NCBI GenBank assembly: GCA_964478235.1
Contig: CAYZGX010000003.1
Coordinates: 1 to 64,000 of the forward strand
Source of the DNA: 2-02-FULL-45-10 sp964478235
GTDB taxonomy: Bacteria; Patescibacteriota; Patescibacteriia; Magasanikbacterales; GWA2-37-8
Reading direction: 5' to 3'
DNA length: 64,000 nucleotides
Of the stretch, positions 32,596 through 40,804 are shown one piece after another. Position 1 is the stretch's first letter; every line of letters starts with the position of its first letter. The translations under genes and the position numbers were made by a program. The notes under the pieces were generated by a model that ran no database searches, had not been told where the DNA came from, and was given only the letters and a program-made list of their open reading frames with translations.

Positions 32596-33680
32596 ACGCC
32601 GTCGTCGTGTAATGGATTATGAGCAGCTCGAAGAGCGAGGCCAAGCGGAAGGGCGAGTGATAGGTCACTATCTTTTACAGGGGTATTTTTGTAAGTAACA
32701 TTTTTCCAAATATGACCGGGGTGGGTGGAAATTTTCAGTTTTTGGGATAAAATCAGATCTAAATTAGCAAGACCAGCAGCTGGCCCAGCCATAGTTCCGT
32801 GTGAAATGGTATTGGTGCTGGAGAAATGATCTTGGTAGAAGGTTATAGCGTTTTGAATATCGTCAACCAAGCGTTTTAGCATGCCATCAACAACGTTAAT
32901 ATATTTAGGGTATTTTTTGGAATGAACACATCCTTGTTCTTTGATAAAAGATAATGCTTCATCATGAGTAATTTTGAGGCCTTGAGACACCGCTGTGGTG
33001 AGAAGAGATAGCGAAAACGGTAGGGAAGCGCTAAATTGAATAGTATCATGGTCATAGACCACCAAACTGGAGCGGTCGTAGCCCAAATGAAACAAAGCAC
33101 GAGCTTGCCCCGTATAGTCTTTGTCTTCAGTGATAAGGACGCGGGTGAGAGCGGCCGCTTCCATATCCAATGCAAGCGGATTAAGGCCTGCCGCCTCAAG
33201 AAGATAGGTGTAGGAGTCAGAAGCAATTTTAGTGACGCTGGTGAGCAAAAATTGCGTCTCTTTTTCTGAGGTAGTAATCATTTGCCAGTCAAAATAGGCC
33301 TCATCTTCGCTGAAAGGCAAGTGTTTGGAGGCGTGGTAATGAATATCGTCGGTGGTAATTTCTTTGTCTGAGCCTGGAATAGTAATCAAAGTAATAAAGG
33401 TCTTTGGCTCAGGAATGTTAGCTACTACCCAGGGGCTTTTAATTTTTTTATAAGCCCCATCTTCTCCAAGAAGATGTAAAATTTTTCGACGAACGACTTC
33501 CGGTTGTTCGATTTCTCCGTTTACAATACAGCCTGGCGGAAGAGTGGTAGTGCGCAAATTAGCAACCGAAAAATACTCCTTGCCAAATAAAGGAGAGTGG
33601 TGATTAAGTTGGAGCAGGGTCAAGGACAAATCATCGATGTAGAGACCGAACGCCCCAGGAAATGGGTTGCTTAAAAACAT
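32592..33680 (-). CDS. PilM-like actin-fold type IV pilus protein
   Basis: 362 residues of the FtsA/PilM actin-like ATPase fold: FGLYIDDLSLTLLQL at the N-terminus, EIEQPEVVRRKI, an inserted subdomain with HYHASKHLPFSEDEAYFDW (family ..LPFplde..wD), ALFHLGYDRSSLVVYD (second phosphate motif) and ISHGTMAGPAAGLANLDLIL. It would form the cytosolic ring holding PilN. It ends with TGA shared with the pilN ATG. Order pilB-pilC-pilM-pilN-pilO supports the call. Confidence 0.88.
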   Translation of the reverse strand: MFLSNPFPGAFGLYIDDLSLTLLQLNHHSPLFGKEYFSVANLRTTTLPPGCIVNGEIEQPEVVRRKILHLLGEDGAYKKIKSPWVVANIPEPKTFITLITIPGSDKEITTDDIHYHASKHLPFSEDEAYFDWQMITTSEKETQFLLTSVTKIASDSYTYLLEAAGLNPLALDMEAAALTRVLITEDKDYTGQARALFHLGYDRSSLVVYDHDTIQFSASLPFSLSLLTTAVSQGLKITHDEALSFIKEQGCVHSKKYPKYINVVDGMLKRLVDDIQNAITFYQDHFSSTNTISHGTMAGPAAGLANLDLILSQKLKISTHPGHIWKNVTYKNTPVKDSDLSLALPLGLALRAAHNPLHDDGV

Positions 33681-33686
33681 ATTTTT

Positions 33687-34796
33687 TTAGAAACTTTGAG
33701 CCAGCGAGTACATCGGCATGATAACAGCCACCGCCACACCCATAATAAGAATCATAACCGGCTCAACAATCGTTGAAAAATTACGCATGGTAGCGTCAAC
33801 CTCTTCGCCATAATATTCGGACAATTCTGACAGCATGTGGTCTACCTGACCCGATTGTTCACCCACCATAATCATCTGCACCACCATTGGGGGGAAGTAC
33901 ATCGGGTATTTAGCCAGTGTTTCAGATAGTGGGGAACCCTTTTTGAGATCCTCAGCCATCACTAGAACACTTTCGCGGTAGCGAACGTTACCTAACACCT
34001 GAGCGGTAATTTTTACCGCTTCAATAATTGGCAAGGCACTTTGGAGAAGTGAAGATAGCGTGAGAGTGAAGCGGGCAATATTAATTTTCTTCATAATAAT
34101 ACCAAACACCGGTAGTTTGAGAAGAAAAGCATGAACTTGGTATTTGACCGGTGGTTTGCGCAAGAGCCAGATACAAAAACTAACAAAAGCAACAAGACCA
34201 AGAGCGACAAGCAGAGCGTACTTTTCAGAAAAATTGACCACGCCCATTAAGATGCGAGTTGGCAGTGGTAGCTCAGCGTTAAAATCGTTGAACATCACTA
34301 AGATTTTTGGTAATACAAAGACCACCATTTCAATACCGATACCAGTCATAGCGGTCATAATTACTGCCGGGTAAATGAGTGCACCACGAATACGGCTGGT
34401 CAGCTCATGGCTCTTTTTCATCTGATTATAGACTTGCTCGAGCGATTCCTGCATTTTACCAGCCGATTCACCGGCAGCAATCATGCTCACATAAATTGGA
34501 GGGAACACTGCTGGGTAATCAGCCAGCACTTCGCTCAGCTGACGGCCTTTTTCAACTTGGAGCTTGATTTCACCTAAAATGCCTTGAAGACGTTTATTGT
34601 CCACCTGCTCAGCTAGAATACGCAAGCCATCAATAATCGACAGGCCGGCTTTGACCATGATCGACAAGTTGTGAACAAATAACATTTTCTGAACAAACGG
34701 AATACGAACCAGATGATCATTAATCCAGGCAGTAAATTTATCCGGTGGCGGAGCTGTTTTTGTCGCCGATAGTTGTTTTTTGGTAGCAACTCGCAT
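33687..34796 (-). CDS. pilC: Type IV pilus inner-membrane platform protein PilC
   Basis: 369 residues with two T2SSF domains, each a helical bundle ending in membrane helices: FVHNLSIMVKAGLSIIDGLRIL...AAGESAGKMQESL and FTLTLSSLLQSALPIIEAVKI...MIMVGEQSGQVDHML. Three membrane segments. PilC couples ATPase motion to pilin assembly. It begins 2 nt after pilB. It uses the same operon as pilM-N-O; pilins, prepilin peptidase and PilT are not in the window. Confidence 0.94.
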   Translation of the reverse strand: MRVATKKQLSATKTAPPPDKFTAWINDHLVRIPFVQKMLFVHNLSIMVKAGLSIIDGLRILAEQVDNKRLQGILGEIKLQVEKGRQLSEVLADYPAVFPPIYVSMIAAGESAGKMQESLEQVYNQMKKSHELTSRIRGALIYPAVIMTAMTGIGIEMVVFVLPKILVMFNDFNAELPLPTRILMGVVNFSEKYALLVALGLVAFVSFCIWLLRKPPVKYQVHAFLLKLPVFGIIMKKINIARFTLTLSSLLQSALPIIEAVKITAQVLGNVRYRESVLVMAEDLKKGSPLSETLAKYPMYFPPMVVQMIMVGEQSGQVDHMLSELSEYYGEEVDATMRNFSTIVEPVMILIMGVAVAVIMPMYSLAQSF

Positions 34797-34798
34797 AC

Positions 34799-36520
34799 TT
34801 ATTCTTTGGTCACGCGTAAGATCTCACTAATTGTAGTGATACCCATTTTAGCTTTGAGGAGCGCATCCTCAAGCATCGTTAACATACCGTTTTTACGAGC
34901 AGCCGCAGCAATTTCATCAGCTGAAGCGCGCTTATTGACCATAGTTACAATGTCTGGGGTGATTTCCAGCACTTCATAAATACCCTGACGGCCTTTGTAG
35001 CCAGTGTCACCACAGCGTCGGCAGCCTTCGCCTTGAAAAAAAGTAGTTGGGTCAGTATTTCGTCCTTTATCTTTTGGAATATTATTTTTGAAAAGGGTGA
35101 CTAGTTTTTCGGTGGCAAACAAGCGGGCTAAATCATCAGCTGCTGTTTTTTCTAGTTTGTATTCTTTTTTACAAAACGTACAAATTTTGCGGACTAAACG
35201 CTGAGCCACGATGATATTAGCAGTGTAAGCTACTAAAAATGGTGGCACGCCCATATCCAAAAGGCGAGGTAGGGAAGTAGCTGCATCATTGGTGTGGAGG
35301 GTGGAGAGCACCAAGTGGCCAGTCATAGCGGCGTTGATGGCGATTTCAGCAGTTTCTTGGTCGCGGATTTCACCGACCATGATAATATTTGGGTCTTGGC
35401 GAAGAAGCGCGCGAAGGCCAGAGGCAAAAGTGAAGCCAACCTTTGGATTAATCTGTGATTGGTTGACGCCCGGCATGCGATATTCAATTGGATCCTCAAC
35501 AGTGGAAATATTCACGCCTGGTTGGTTCAAAATACCAAGTACTGAATAGAGGGTGGTAGTTTTACCGCTACCAGTTGGGCCGGTAACCAAAATCATTCCG
35601 TGCGGTTTGGTGATGGCACGCTCTACTTTTTGGCGAGCGTCATCAAGGAAGCCGAGCTGATCAAGGGTGAGAGCATTCGTACCTTCATGCAAGATACGCA
35701 TAACCACTTTTTCACCATCATAGACTGGTAAAATAGAGACACGGAAGGCTACTCGTTCGTCGCCAGCCTGGATTTTGAAGCGACCATCTTGTGGAATCAT
35801 ATGCTCGTCGAGCTTGGCATTACAGAGAATTTTGAGACGAGCAATAACACCACTCTGAATACTCTTTGGCAGGGTCATGATTTGCTTCAAAATACCATCA
35901 ATACGATAGCGGACACTAATATCTTTTTCAGTTGGCTCAATATGGATATCGGAAGCACCTTCAAAAACAGCATTTTCTAAAATACTGTTGACGACGTTGA
36001 TAACATTGACGGCTTCGGCCGCTTTTTTGAGATCACTACCGCCTTCGCCACCTTCGCTGTCTTGGATAACTTTGAGTTGTTCGCTTTCGAGCTCGGCATG
36101 ATAGCGACGAAGCGCTTCGCGGAGATCAGACGGAGCGGTGACATAGACTTTCGGTTCAAGACCAGTTTTACGACGCAAAAATTCAATCGTCTGAATATCT
36201 GACGGGTCGGTCATGGCGATTTTAATCTCACTCGCCGATTTTTCAAAAATAACTACTTGATGAGTGCCAGCAACCGGGCCAGGAATAAGGGCCAGCACCT
36301 CTTTTTTAATCTCACGCCCTTTGAGGGGGATAAAGGTGACCCCAGCGTCAGCGCCGATTTTGGTGTAGAGTTCTTTTTCGTCAATAAGATTATCGGTAAT
36401 CAGAACCTCCTCCAAAGTTTTGTTGAGTTTGACCGCTTTAGCCTCAGCTTTGCGCAGTTCAGCGGCGGGTATTTTAAAAGTTGTCTTAAGAAGCTTCTTA
36501 AGATTTGCCGTAGTTGGCAT
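34799..36520 (-). CDS. pilB: Type IV pilus assembly ATPase PilB
   Basis: 573 residues: N-terminal T2SSE-N domain (LKKLLKTTFKIPAAELRKAEAKA), then the GspE/PilB ATPase core with FEGASDIHIEPTEKDISVRYRIDG, Walker A GPTGSGKTTTLYS, the Asp box, Walker B region LRQDPNIIMVGEIRDQETAEI, and the tetracysteine zinc site (CTFCKKEYK ... CRRCGDTGYKGRQG). It powers pilus extension. I start at MPTTANLKK because a 24-codon extension would include the promoter -10 at 36564-36569. First gene of a seven-gene operon. Confidence 0.95.
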   Translation of the reverse strand: MPTTANLKKLLKTTFKIPAAELRKAEAKAVKLNKTLEEVLITDNLIDEKELYTKIGADAGVTFIPLKGREIKKEVLALIPGPVAGTHQVVIFEKSASEIKIAMTDPSDIQTIEFLRRKTGLEPKVYVTAPSDLREALRRYHAELESEQLKVIQDSEGGEGGSDLKKAAEAVNVINVVNSILENAVFEGASDIHIEPTEKDISVRYRIDGILKQIMTLPKSIQSGVIARLKILCNAKLDEHMIPQDGRFKIQAGDERVAFRVSILPVYDGEKVVMRILHEGTNALTLDQLGFLDDARQKVERAITKPHGMILVTGPTGSGKTTTLYSVLGILNQPGVNISTVEDPIEYRMPGVNQSQINPKVGFTFASGLRALLRQDPNIIMVGEIRDQETAEIAINAAMTGHLVLSTLHTNDAATSLPRLLDMGVPPFLVAYTANIIVAQRLVRKICTFCKKEYKLEKTAADDLARLFATEKLVTLFKNNIPKDKGRNTDPTTFFQGEGCRRCGDTGYKGRQGIYEVLEITPDIVTMVNKRASADEIAAAARKNGMLTMLEDALLKAKMGITTISEILRVTKE

Positions 36521-36535
36521 AGAAGTATGCGGAAA

Positions 36536-36569
36536 TGTACCGGACAAGACGGTACATACCGTCAGTATA
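36536..36569 (-). promoter_or_regulatory. Promoter/operator region of the pil operon
   Basis: Minus-strand TATACT at 36564-36569. Two interlocking inverted repeats cover the expected start site: GACGGTA-CA-TACCGTC (36548-36563) and TGTACCG-N7-CGGTACA (36536-36556). They look like a repressor or activator site. Confidence 0.55.
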
Positions 36570-36640
36570 GCATACTTTAGGGATTTTTTCACTAAAAACG
36601 GGGGTCGGAGAGGTGGTTATCCCCAGACGGTATCAAAACC

Positions 36641-36668
36641 TTGACAATCCCGTCTTTTGTGCTACAAT
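36641..36668 (+). promoter_or_regulatory. Promoter of rpsF-ssb-rpsR
   Basis: TTGACA (36641-36646), 16-nt spacer, TACAAT (36663-36668). Confidence 0.85.
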
Positions 36669-36674
36669 AAGCCC

Positions 36675-36863
36675 ACTTTAGGCTCTAAGCCAAAAGTCTT
36701 CTGGCAGCTAGCTCCTGCCCGAACAACGCGTTCACTTTATCTTTTATTTATCGTTCATACCTTAGACTATACTCCGAAGTATCTAACGGCTCGGTATAGC
36801 TATCCATTTTGCCCTTAAGCACTTACGCGCGAGTGGCGAAAGGTGTGGATTTAGTAAGCATTT
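36675..36863 (+). promoter_or_regulatory. Long structured leader of the rpsF operon
   Basis: About 190 nt untranslated. Hairpins: GGCT-CTA-AGCC (36681-36691), GGCAG/CTGCC (36703-36719) and CTATAC/GTATAG (36767-36799) enclosing a loop with CCGAAG and CGGCTCG. An S6:S18 autoregulatory motif with a CCG bulge is known in front of rpsF in many bacteria; the third hairpin is a candidate for it. Confidence 0.4.
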
Positions 36864-37382
36864 ATGCAGAAATACGAATTATTGTTGATCTTGCCGGGCA
36901 CGCTCGACGAAAAAGAAGTTGAAGCTCGCTCACAAGAGATTCTCGCAATCGTCAAAGAACACGGTTCTGATGTGACTGTTGAGAATATGGGTAAAAATCG
37001 CTTGGCCTACCCAATCAAGCAAATCCGCTACGGTTATTACTTTGCCGTCACCTTCAAGGCTGAGTCCAAGGATGTGAAAACATTGGAGCAAAAGTTTAGC
37101 TTGATGCGCGATGTTCTCCGAGCGATCATCAGTTACTACAACACTGATATCACCGCTCAGCAAAAATTAGCCTACACCACCGCACAAGCTAGTGCGATGA
37201 CAGTAGTCGCTGATAAAGAAGTTGCTCCATCATTTGAGCCAGCACCACGCAAAGCTGCTCCTATCGAAGAAAAAGTCGAAGAAGTCGCTCCTGTTGAGAA
37301 AGCTGAAAAGCAACTCGATATCGAGCAAATCACCAAAAAACTGGACGATCTGATGAGTGGTGATGTAATTCCTGGTGTTTAA
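36864..37382 (+). CDS. rpsF: 30S ribosomal protein bS6 with C-terminal extension
   Basis: Binds S18 on the small-subunit platform. The first about 100 residues are typical S6 (MQKYELLLILPGTLDEKEVE; GKNRLAYPIKQIRYGYYFAVTF; LMRDVLRAIISY). The protein is 172 residues because of a tail rich in Ala, Pro, Glu and Lys ending in a short helix (LDIEQITKKLDDLMSGDV). The tail is unusual in length and has no known role. First gene of rpsF-ssb-rpsR, with a long leader that suggests autoregulation. Confidence 0.95.
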   Translation: MQKYELLLILPGTLDEKEVEARSQEILAIVKEHGSDVTVENMGKNRLAYPIKQIRYGYYFAVTFKAESKDVKTLEQKFSLMRDVLRAIISYYNTDITAQQKLAYTTAQASAMTVVADKEVAPSFEPAPRKAAPIEEKVEEVAPVEKAEKQLDIEQITKKLDDLMSGDVIPGV

Positions 37383-37411
37383 CACTTCATCCATCTTTAA
37401 CTCTTACGTCT

Positions 37412-37858
37412 ATGGACCTCAATCGCGCAACGATTATTGGACGCCTCACTCGAGACCCGGAACTCCGCAGTCTCCCAAGTGGTCGCTCTGTTGCCTCCTT
37501 CTCGGTGGCTACCAACCGCATGTGGACTGACCCACAAGGTCAAAAACAAAAGCAGGTTGAATATCATAATATCGTGGTCTGGTCCAAATTGGCGGAAACC
37601 GCTAGTCAGTATCTGAAAAAAGGCTCACGTGTCTACGTCGAAGGACGTCTCCAGACTCGTGAATGGGCCGGACAAGACGGCGTCAAACGAACCCGCACCG
37701 AAATCATCTCTGACAACTTCATCATGCTTGATGGTCGTCCGTCAGAAGGTGGCGCTTTCGTCTCGGCTAGTAACGCCTCGTTCCCTCCAAGCGCACCAAG
37801 CGCTGCCCCACAAGAAGTGGTAGAAGAAGAGATTAAAGTGGAAGATATTCCTTTTTAA
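37412..37858 (+). CDS. ssb: Single-stranded DNA-binding protein
   Basis: 148-residue OB-fold SSB: MDLNRATIIGRLTRDPELRSLPSGRSVASFSVATNR, then VEYHNIVVWSKLAETASQYLKKGSRVYVEGRLQTR, a flexible Ser/Ala/Pro linker and the acidic tip EDIPF, which recruits replication and repair partners. Standard place between rpsF and rpsR. Confidence 0.97.
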   Translation: MDLNRATIIGRLTRDPELRSLPSGRSVASFSVATNRMWTDPQGQKQKQVEYHNIVVWSKLAETASQYLKKGSRVYVEGRLQTREWAGQDGVKRTRTEIISDNFIMLDGRPSEGGAFVSASNASFPPSAPSAAPQEVVEEEIKVEDIPF

Positions 37859-37861
37859 AAT

Positions 37862-38107
37862 ATGATTCCAACTACAAAACCAGCTCCAGCCTTGAATAAA
37901 AATGGCCAGAAAGCTTGTTTATATTGCACCAACCCAAAAATGGTTGTTGACTATAAAGATATCGCTGTTCTCCGCCGTTTCGTATCTTCCTACATGAAGA
38001 TCGCTCCACGCCGTCGCTCTGGCTTATGTGCTAAGCATCAGCGTCAGGTGGCTGGCGAAATCAAAAAAGCTCGTCAAGCTTGTTTGATGCCTTACGTCGC
38101 TCGCTAA
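37862..38107 (+). CDS. rpsR: 30S ribosomal protein bS18 (zinc-binding type)
   Basis: 81 residues ending in the S18 core (DYKDIAVLRRFVSSYMKIAPRRRSGLCAKHQRQVAGEIKKARQACLMPYV). It keeps CxxC (CLYC) plus a later Cys and His in GLCAKH, the zinc-ligand pattern of C+ type S18. The start is 3 nt after ssb stop. It is followed by a terminator. Confidence 0.96.
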   Translation: MIPTTKPAPALNKNGQKACLYCTNPKMVVDYKDIAVLRRFVSSYMKIAPRRRSGLCAKHQRQVAGEIKKARQACLMPYVAR

Positions 38108-38126
38108 TCCGACTACTTCATAAGTG

Positions 38127-38160
38127 ATAAGAGAGTGTCTAAACGCACTCTCTTATTGTT
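38127..38160 (+). terminator. Terminator of the rpsF operon
   Basis: ATAAGAGAGTG/CACTCTCTTAT stem with an 8-nt loop and a TTGTTT tail, ending only 10 nt before the next ATG, so the downstream gene is reached by read-through or has a hidden promoter. Confidence 0.8.
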
Positions 38161-38169
38161 TAAAGCCCT

Positions 38170-39201
38170 ATGTCTACCTGGCAAGATCTCAAAGACAATC
38201 CGCGATTAAAAAAAATCTACGAAGATCGCTCCACTATTATTCGAGCAGTTCGAGATTTTTTTTGGTCAAAAGATTTTTTAGAGACTGACTCGCCGTTGGC
38301 AGTAAAATATCCCGGACAAGAGCCATATCTTAATCCTATTTCACTGACTATTCACGACCCACACGGCAAAGCAGAAACCTTACACCTTATCACCTCGCCA
38401 GAGTTTAGTTTGAAAAAAATACTGTCAGCCGGATTCGAAAAGATTTTTTCCATCACTAAATGCTTTCGCGATTATGAAAGTTTTGGGGGCAACCACAATA
38501 CCGAGTTCACTATGATAGAGTGGTATCGTGCTCCAGGAACTCTTACGGCTATAATGGATGATACCGAAGAGTTGTTTAAGGCGGTTGGCGCTCGTCTCGG
38601 GCGAGAGAGTGTGGTTTATAAAAACACTACTGTCCCAATCAACGACGCTTGGGATCGAAAGACGATGAAACAATTGTGGGCTGAGTATCTTGGAGTAAAT
38701 CTTGATGACTATCTGGAAAGCGAGCCTATAAAAAAGTTAGCTCAAGATAAACAACTATCAGTTGGTGACAACGATGAGTATGAAGATGTTTTTTTCAAAC
38801 TATTTCTCAATCTCATCGAGCCAAAGCTTGGATTTTCTCGCCCGCTCTTTGTCTACGACTATCCTAAACGGATGTCGTCGCTCTCCAAAGCATGTGCTCA
38901 CGATTCGCGCTACGCTGAGCGCTTCGAGCTCTACATCGCCGGCTTAGAAATCGCCAATGCCTTTGGTGAGCTCACTGATCCGGTGGAGCAAGCCAGCCGG
39001 CTGGAAGCCGACAGGGCTCTTCGAGCCAAGCTTGGTCGAAGTACTTGGCCGGTAGACCCCTCTTTTATAGCTGCGCTGCAGTCAGGAATGCCCGAAGCCG
39101 GGGGTATTGCCTTGGGGATTGACCGTATGGTAGTATTGTTTACCAGCGCAAAGGATATAAATGAGGTTATTTTTCAATCTATTAGTGATCAATTAGCTTA
39201 A
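38170..39201 (+). CDS. epmA: EpmA-type lysyl-tRNA synthetase paralog (EF-P lysine ligase)
   Basis: 343-residue class II lysyl-tRNA synthetase core without the anticodon-binding domain, as in EpmA/GenX/PoxA. Motif 2: ITKCFRDYESFGGNHNTEFTMIEWY; motif 3: GGIALGIDRMVVLF; SPEFSLKKILSAGFEKIF is also typical. EpmA adds beta-lysine to a conserved Lys of elongation factor P. Here it directly precedes efp (5 nt), and that EF-P has the target Lys. No EpmB aminomutase is nearby, so plain lysine or a distant epmB would supply the substrate. Confidence 0.92.
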   Translation: MSTWQDLKDNPRLKKIYEDRSTIIRAVRDFFWSKDFLETDSPLAVKYPGQEPYLNPISLTIHDPHGKAETLHLITSPEFSLKKILSAGFEKIFSITKCFRDYESFGGNHNTEFTMIEWYRAPGTLTAIMDDTEELFKAVGARLGRESVVYKNTTVPINDAWDRKTMKQLWAEYLGVNLDDYLESEPIKKLAQDKQLSVGDNDEYEDVFFKLFLNLIEPKLGFSRPLFVYDYPKRMSSLSKACAHDSRYAERFELYIAGLEIANAFGELTDPVEQASRLEADRALRAKLGRSTWPVDPSFIAALQSGMPEAGGIALGIDRMVVLFTSAKDINEVIFQSISDQLA

Positions 39202-39206
39202 ACTCT

Positions 39207-39779
39207 ATGGCAGTTACAACCAGTGATATTCGTAAAGGAGCAGTTATTCGCCACAACGGCAATTTGTATGTTGTGGTTGATTTTCAACACGTCAACCCAG
39301 GTAAAGGCGCCGCCTTTACTCGTACCCGTATGAAAGACTTGGGTACTGGCAAGGTGATTGAAATTACCTATAAGTCAGGTGAAACTATTGATATTGTGAA
39401 CGTCGATTTCCGCACCATGCAATATCTCTACAAAACTGGCGACAACTTCGCTTTCATGAATATGACCTCCTACGAGCAGGTAGAAATGAATGGCGACCTC
39501 GTTGGTGAAGACGCTAAATATTTAAAAGAAGGTTTGGAAGTTATCATTGGTTTGTTTGAAGAACAGCCAGTAAACCTCCAGCTTCCAAAGAAAATTCAGT
39601 ATACCGTAGTTGAAGCGCCGCCAGCAGTAAAAGGCGACAGTGCTGCCGGTAACGTTACTAAAGAAATCAAACTCGACAATGGCCTCTTGATTCAAGCTCC
39701 AATCTTTATCAAAGATGGAGAAGAAGTCTTGGTCAATACCGAAACTGGGGAATACTCCGCCCGCGCTAGTAAAGAATAG
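39207..39779 (+). CDS. efp: Elongation factor P
   Basis: Relieves ribosome stalling at polyproline. 190 residues in three beta-barrel domains: KOW-like N-terminus TTSDIRKGAVIRHNGNLYVVVDFQHVNPGKGAAFTRTRMKD, central OB domain, and C-terminal OB domain with ETGEYSARASKE. The modification loop reads NPGKGAAF, with Lys at the position modified by EpmA in gammaproteobacteria. Follows the epmA-like gene in the same operon and ends at a terminator. Confidence 0.97.
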   Translation: MAVTTSDIRKGAVIRHNGNLYVVVDFQHVNPGKGAAFTRTRMKDLGTGKVIEITYKSGETIDIVNVDFRTMQYLYKTGDNFAFMNMTSYEQVEMNGDLVGEDAKYLKEGLEVIIGLFEEQPVNLQLPKKIQYTVVEAPPAVKGDSAAGNVTKEIKLDNGLLIQAPIFIKDGEEVLVNTETGEYSARASKE

Positions 39780-39785
39780 CTGTTT

Positions 39786-39814
39786 AAAAAAGACCCACGA
39801 AACGGGTCTTTTTT
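39786..39814. terminator. Bidirectional terminator after efp
   Basis: AAAAAAGACCC-N7-GGGTCTTTTTT; it also serves the convergent DUF1294 gene. Confidence 0.9.
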
Positions 39815-39817
39815 GTT

Positions 39818-40087
39818 TTAGGAGAAGAAATAGAGGAGTCCAGCAATCTGTATCAAGAGGACAAGAGCCAACAGAGCTAAAAAAGAATCTTTTCTAGTTT
39901 TGTGGCGGAATATTTTGATAGCAAGGATGGCACCAGGGCTGCCACCGAGGAGCGCTAGCAAGAGAAGAGTGCGCTCGCGTATTCGCCAAGCGTGTGAGGC
40001 GGCCGAAGCTTTATCAACTCCAAAAAAAATTAGGGTCAGGAGGTTTATGGCAATAAGATAGCCGGCAAGAAGTGGTGATACCTCCAT
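39818..40087 (-). CDS. DUF1294 membrane protein
   Basis: About 89 residues with two to three membrane helices (LLAGYLIAINLLTLIFFGVDK; FLALLALVLLIQIAGLLYFF). The central FFGVDKASAASHAWRIRERTLLLLALLGGSPGAILA segment is the DUF1294 signature (family DKxxAxxxxWRIxExxLxxLxlxGGxxGal). Function unknown. Start ATG at 40087 preferred over a TTG two codons upstream. It lies 13 nt after tdk on the same strand. Confidence 0.88.
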   Translation of the reverse strand: MEVSPLLAGYLIAINLLTLIFFGVDKASAASHAWRIRERTLLLLALLGGSPGAILAIKIFRHKTRKDSFLALLALVLLIQIAGLLYFFS

Positions 40088-40100
40088 AGACAAAGACCGA

Positions 40101-40673
40101 TTAGTCTAGTTTAAGGCTTGGTTGACGGTTGGGCGAGACAAAACAGTCGCGACACATTGGTTGATAGGTAAAGGTGCCGTCTTCAGGGATAACTGGTGGC
40201 ATACCACTTGTAAGCGGGACATTTTCACGGTAAACCTGTGTGTAGATAGCATCAAATTTTTTACATCCTTCACAAGCGGCGCGTTTGTAGCGAACTTCTT
40301 TGGGGCCAAGCTCCAAAAGCTGACCAATAATACTAAATAGTTTACCGCGATAGTCAGTATCAAGACCGGAAATAACGACCTTAGTACCTTCGCGCATTAA
40401 TTGTTCAATAATCGCCACATCAGAATCGGGGAACATGTGGATTTCATCTACGCCGATTATAGAATACCCTTTGCCAAGTGCCTCTTTGAGTGAGTCAACC
40501 TTTTGAGCTGAGAGATTAACACCGTTACGAGATTGAATATGCTCGTCACGAACGTTGCGTGATGATTGAAAGAGAGCAAAACTAGTTGAGGAGTAGCGGA
40601 GTGGGGCAAAAAAATTGATCAGATCAAATGATTTGCCGCTTTTCATTGGTCCTAAAATGAGAATTAATTCCAT
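40101..40673 (-). CDS. tdk: Thymidine kinase (type II)
   Basis: Salvage enzyme phosphorylating thymidine. 190 residues: P-loop GPMKSGKSFDLI, the DEIHMF motif (family DEAQFF), GLDTDYRGKLF, and a zinc ribbon with two Cys pairs (CEGCKKFDAIYTQVY ... CRDCF). Uncommon here: an AAGGAG Shine-Dalgarno-like sequence about 12 nt before the ATG. The presence of salvage fits a reduced genome. Confidence 0.95.
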   Translation of the reverse strand: MELILILGPMKSGKSFDLINFFAPLRYSSTSFALFQSSRNVRDEHIQSRNGVNLSAQKVDSLKEALGKGYSIIGVDEIHMFPDSDVAIIEQLMREGTKVVISGLDTDYRGKLFSIIGQLLELGPKEVRYKRAACEGCKKFDAIYTQVYRENVPLTSGMPPVIPEDGTFTYQPMCRDCFVSPNRQPSLKLD

Positions 40674-40767
40674 AAGAAAAATATCTCCTTGGGTAAGCTA
40701 TCGGTCGTCATCATAACACCTTTTTTTACTTCGTCATAGAGCCTACGTCTGTTGATAAGTGGCTAAT

Positions 40768-40797
40768 AAAAAACCACTCGAAATGAATGAGTGGTTT
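40768..40797 (-). terminator. Terminator of the zwf-gnd gene
   Basis: Minus-strand ACCACTC stem (CCACTC/GAGTGG) followed by TTTTTT, 8 nt past the stop. Confidence 0.85.
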
Positions 40798-40804
40798 AGG
40801 GCTA

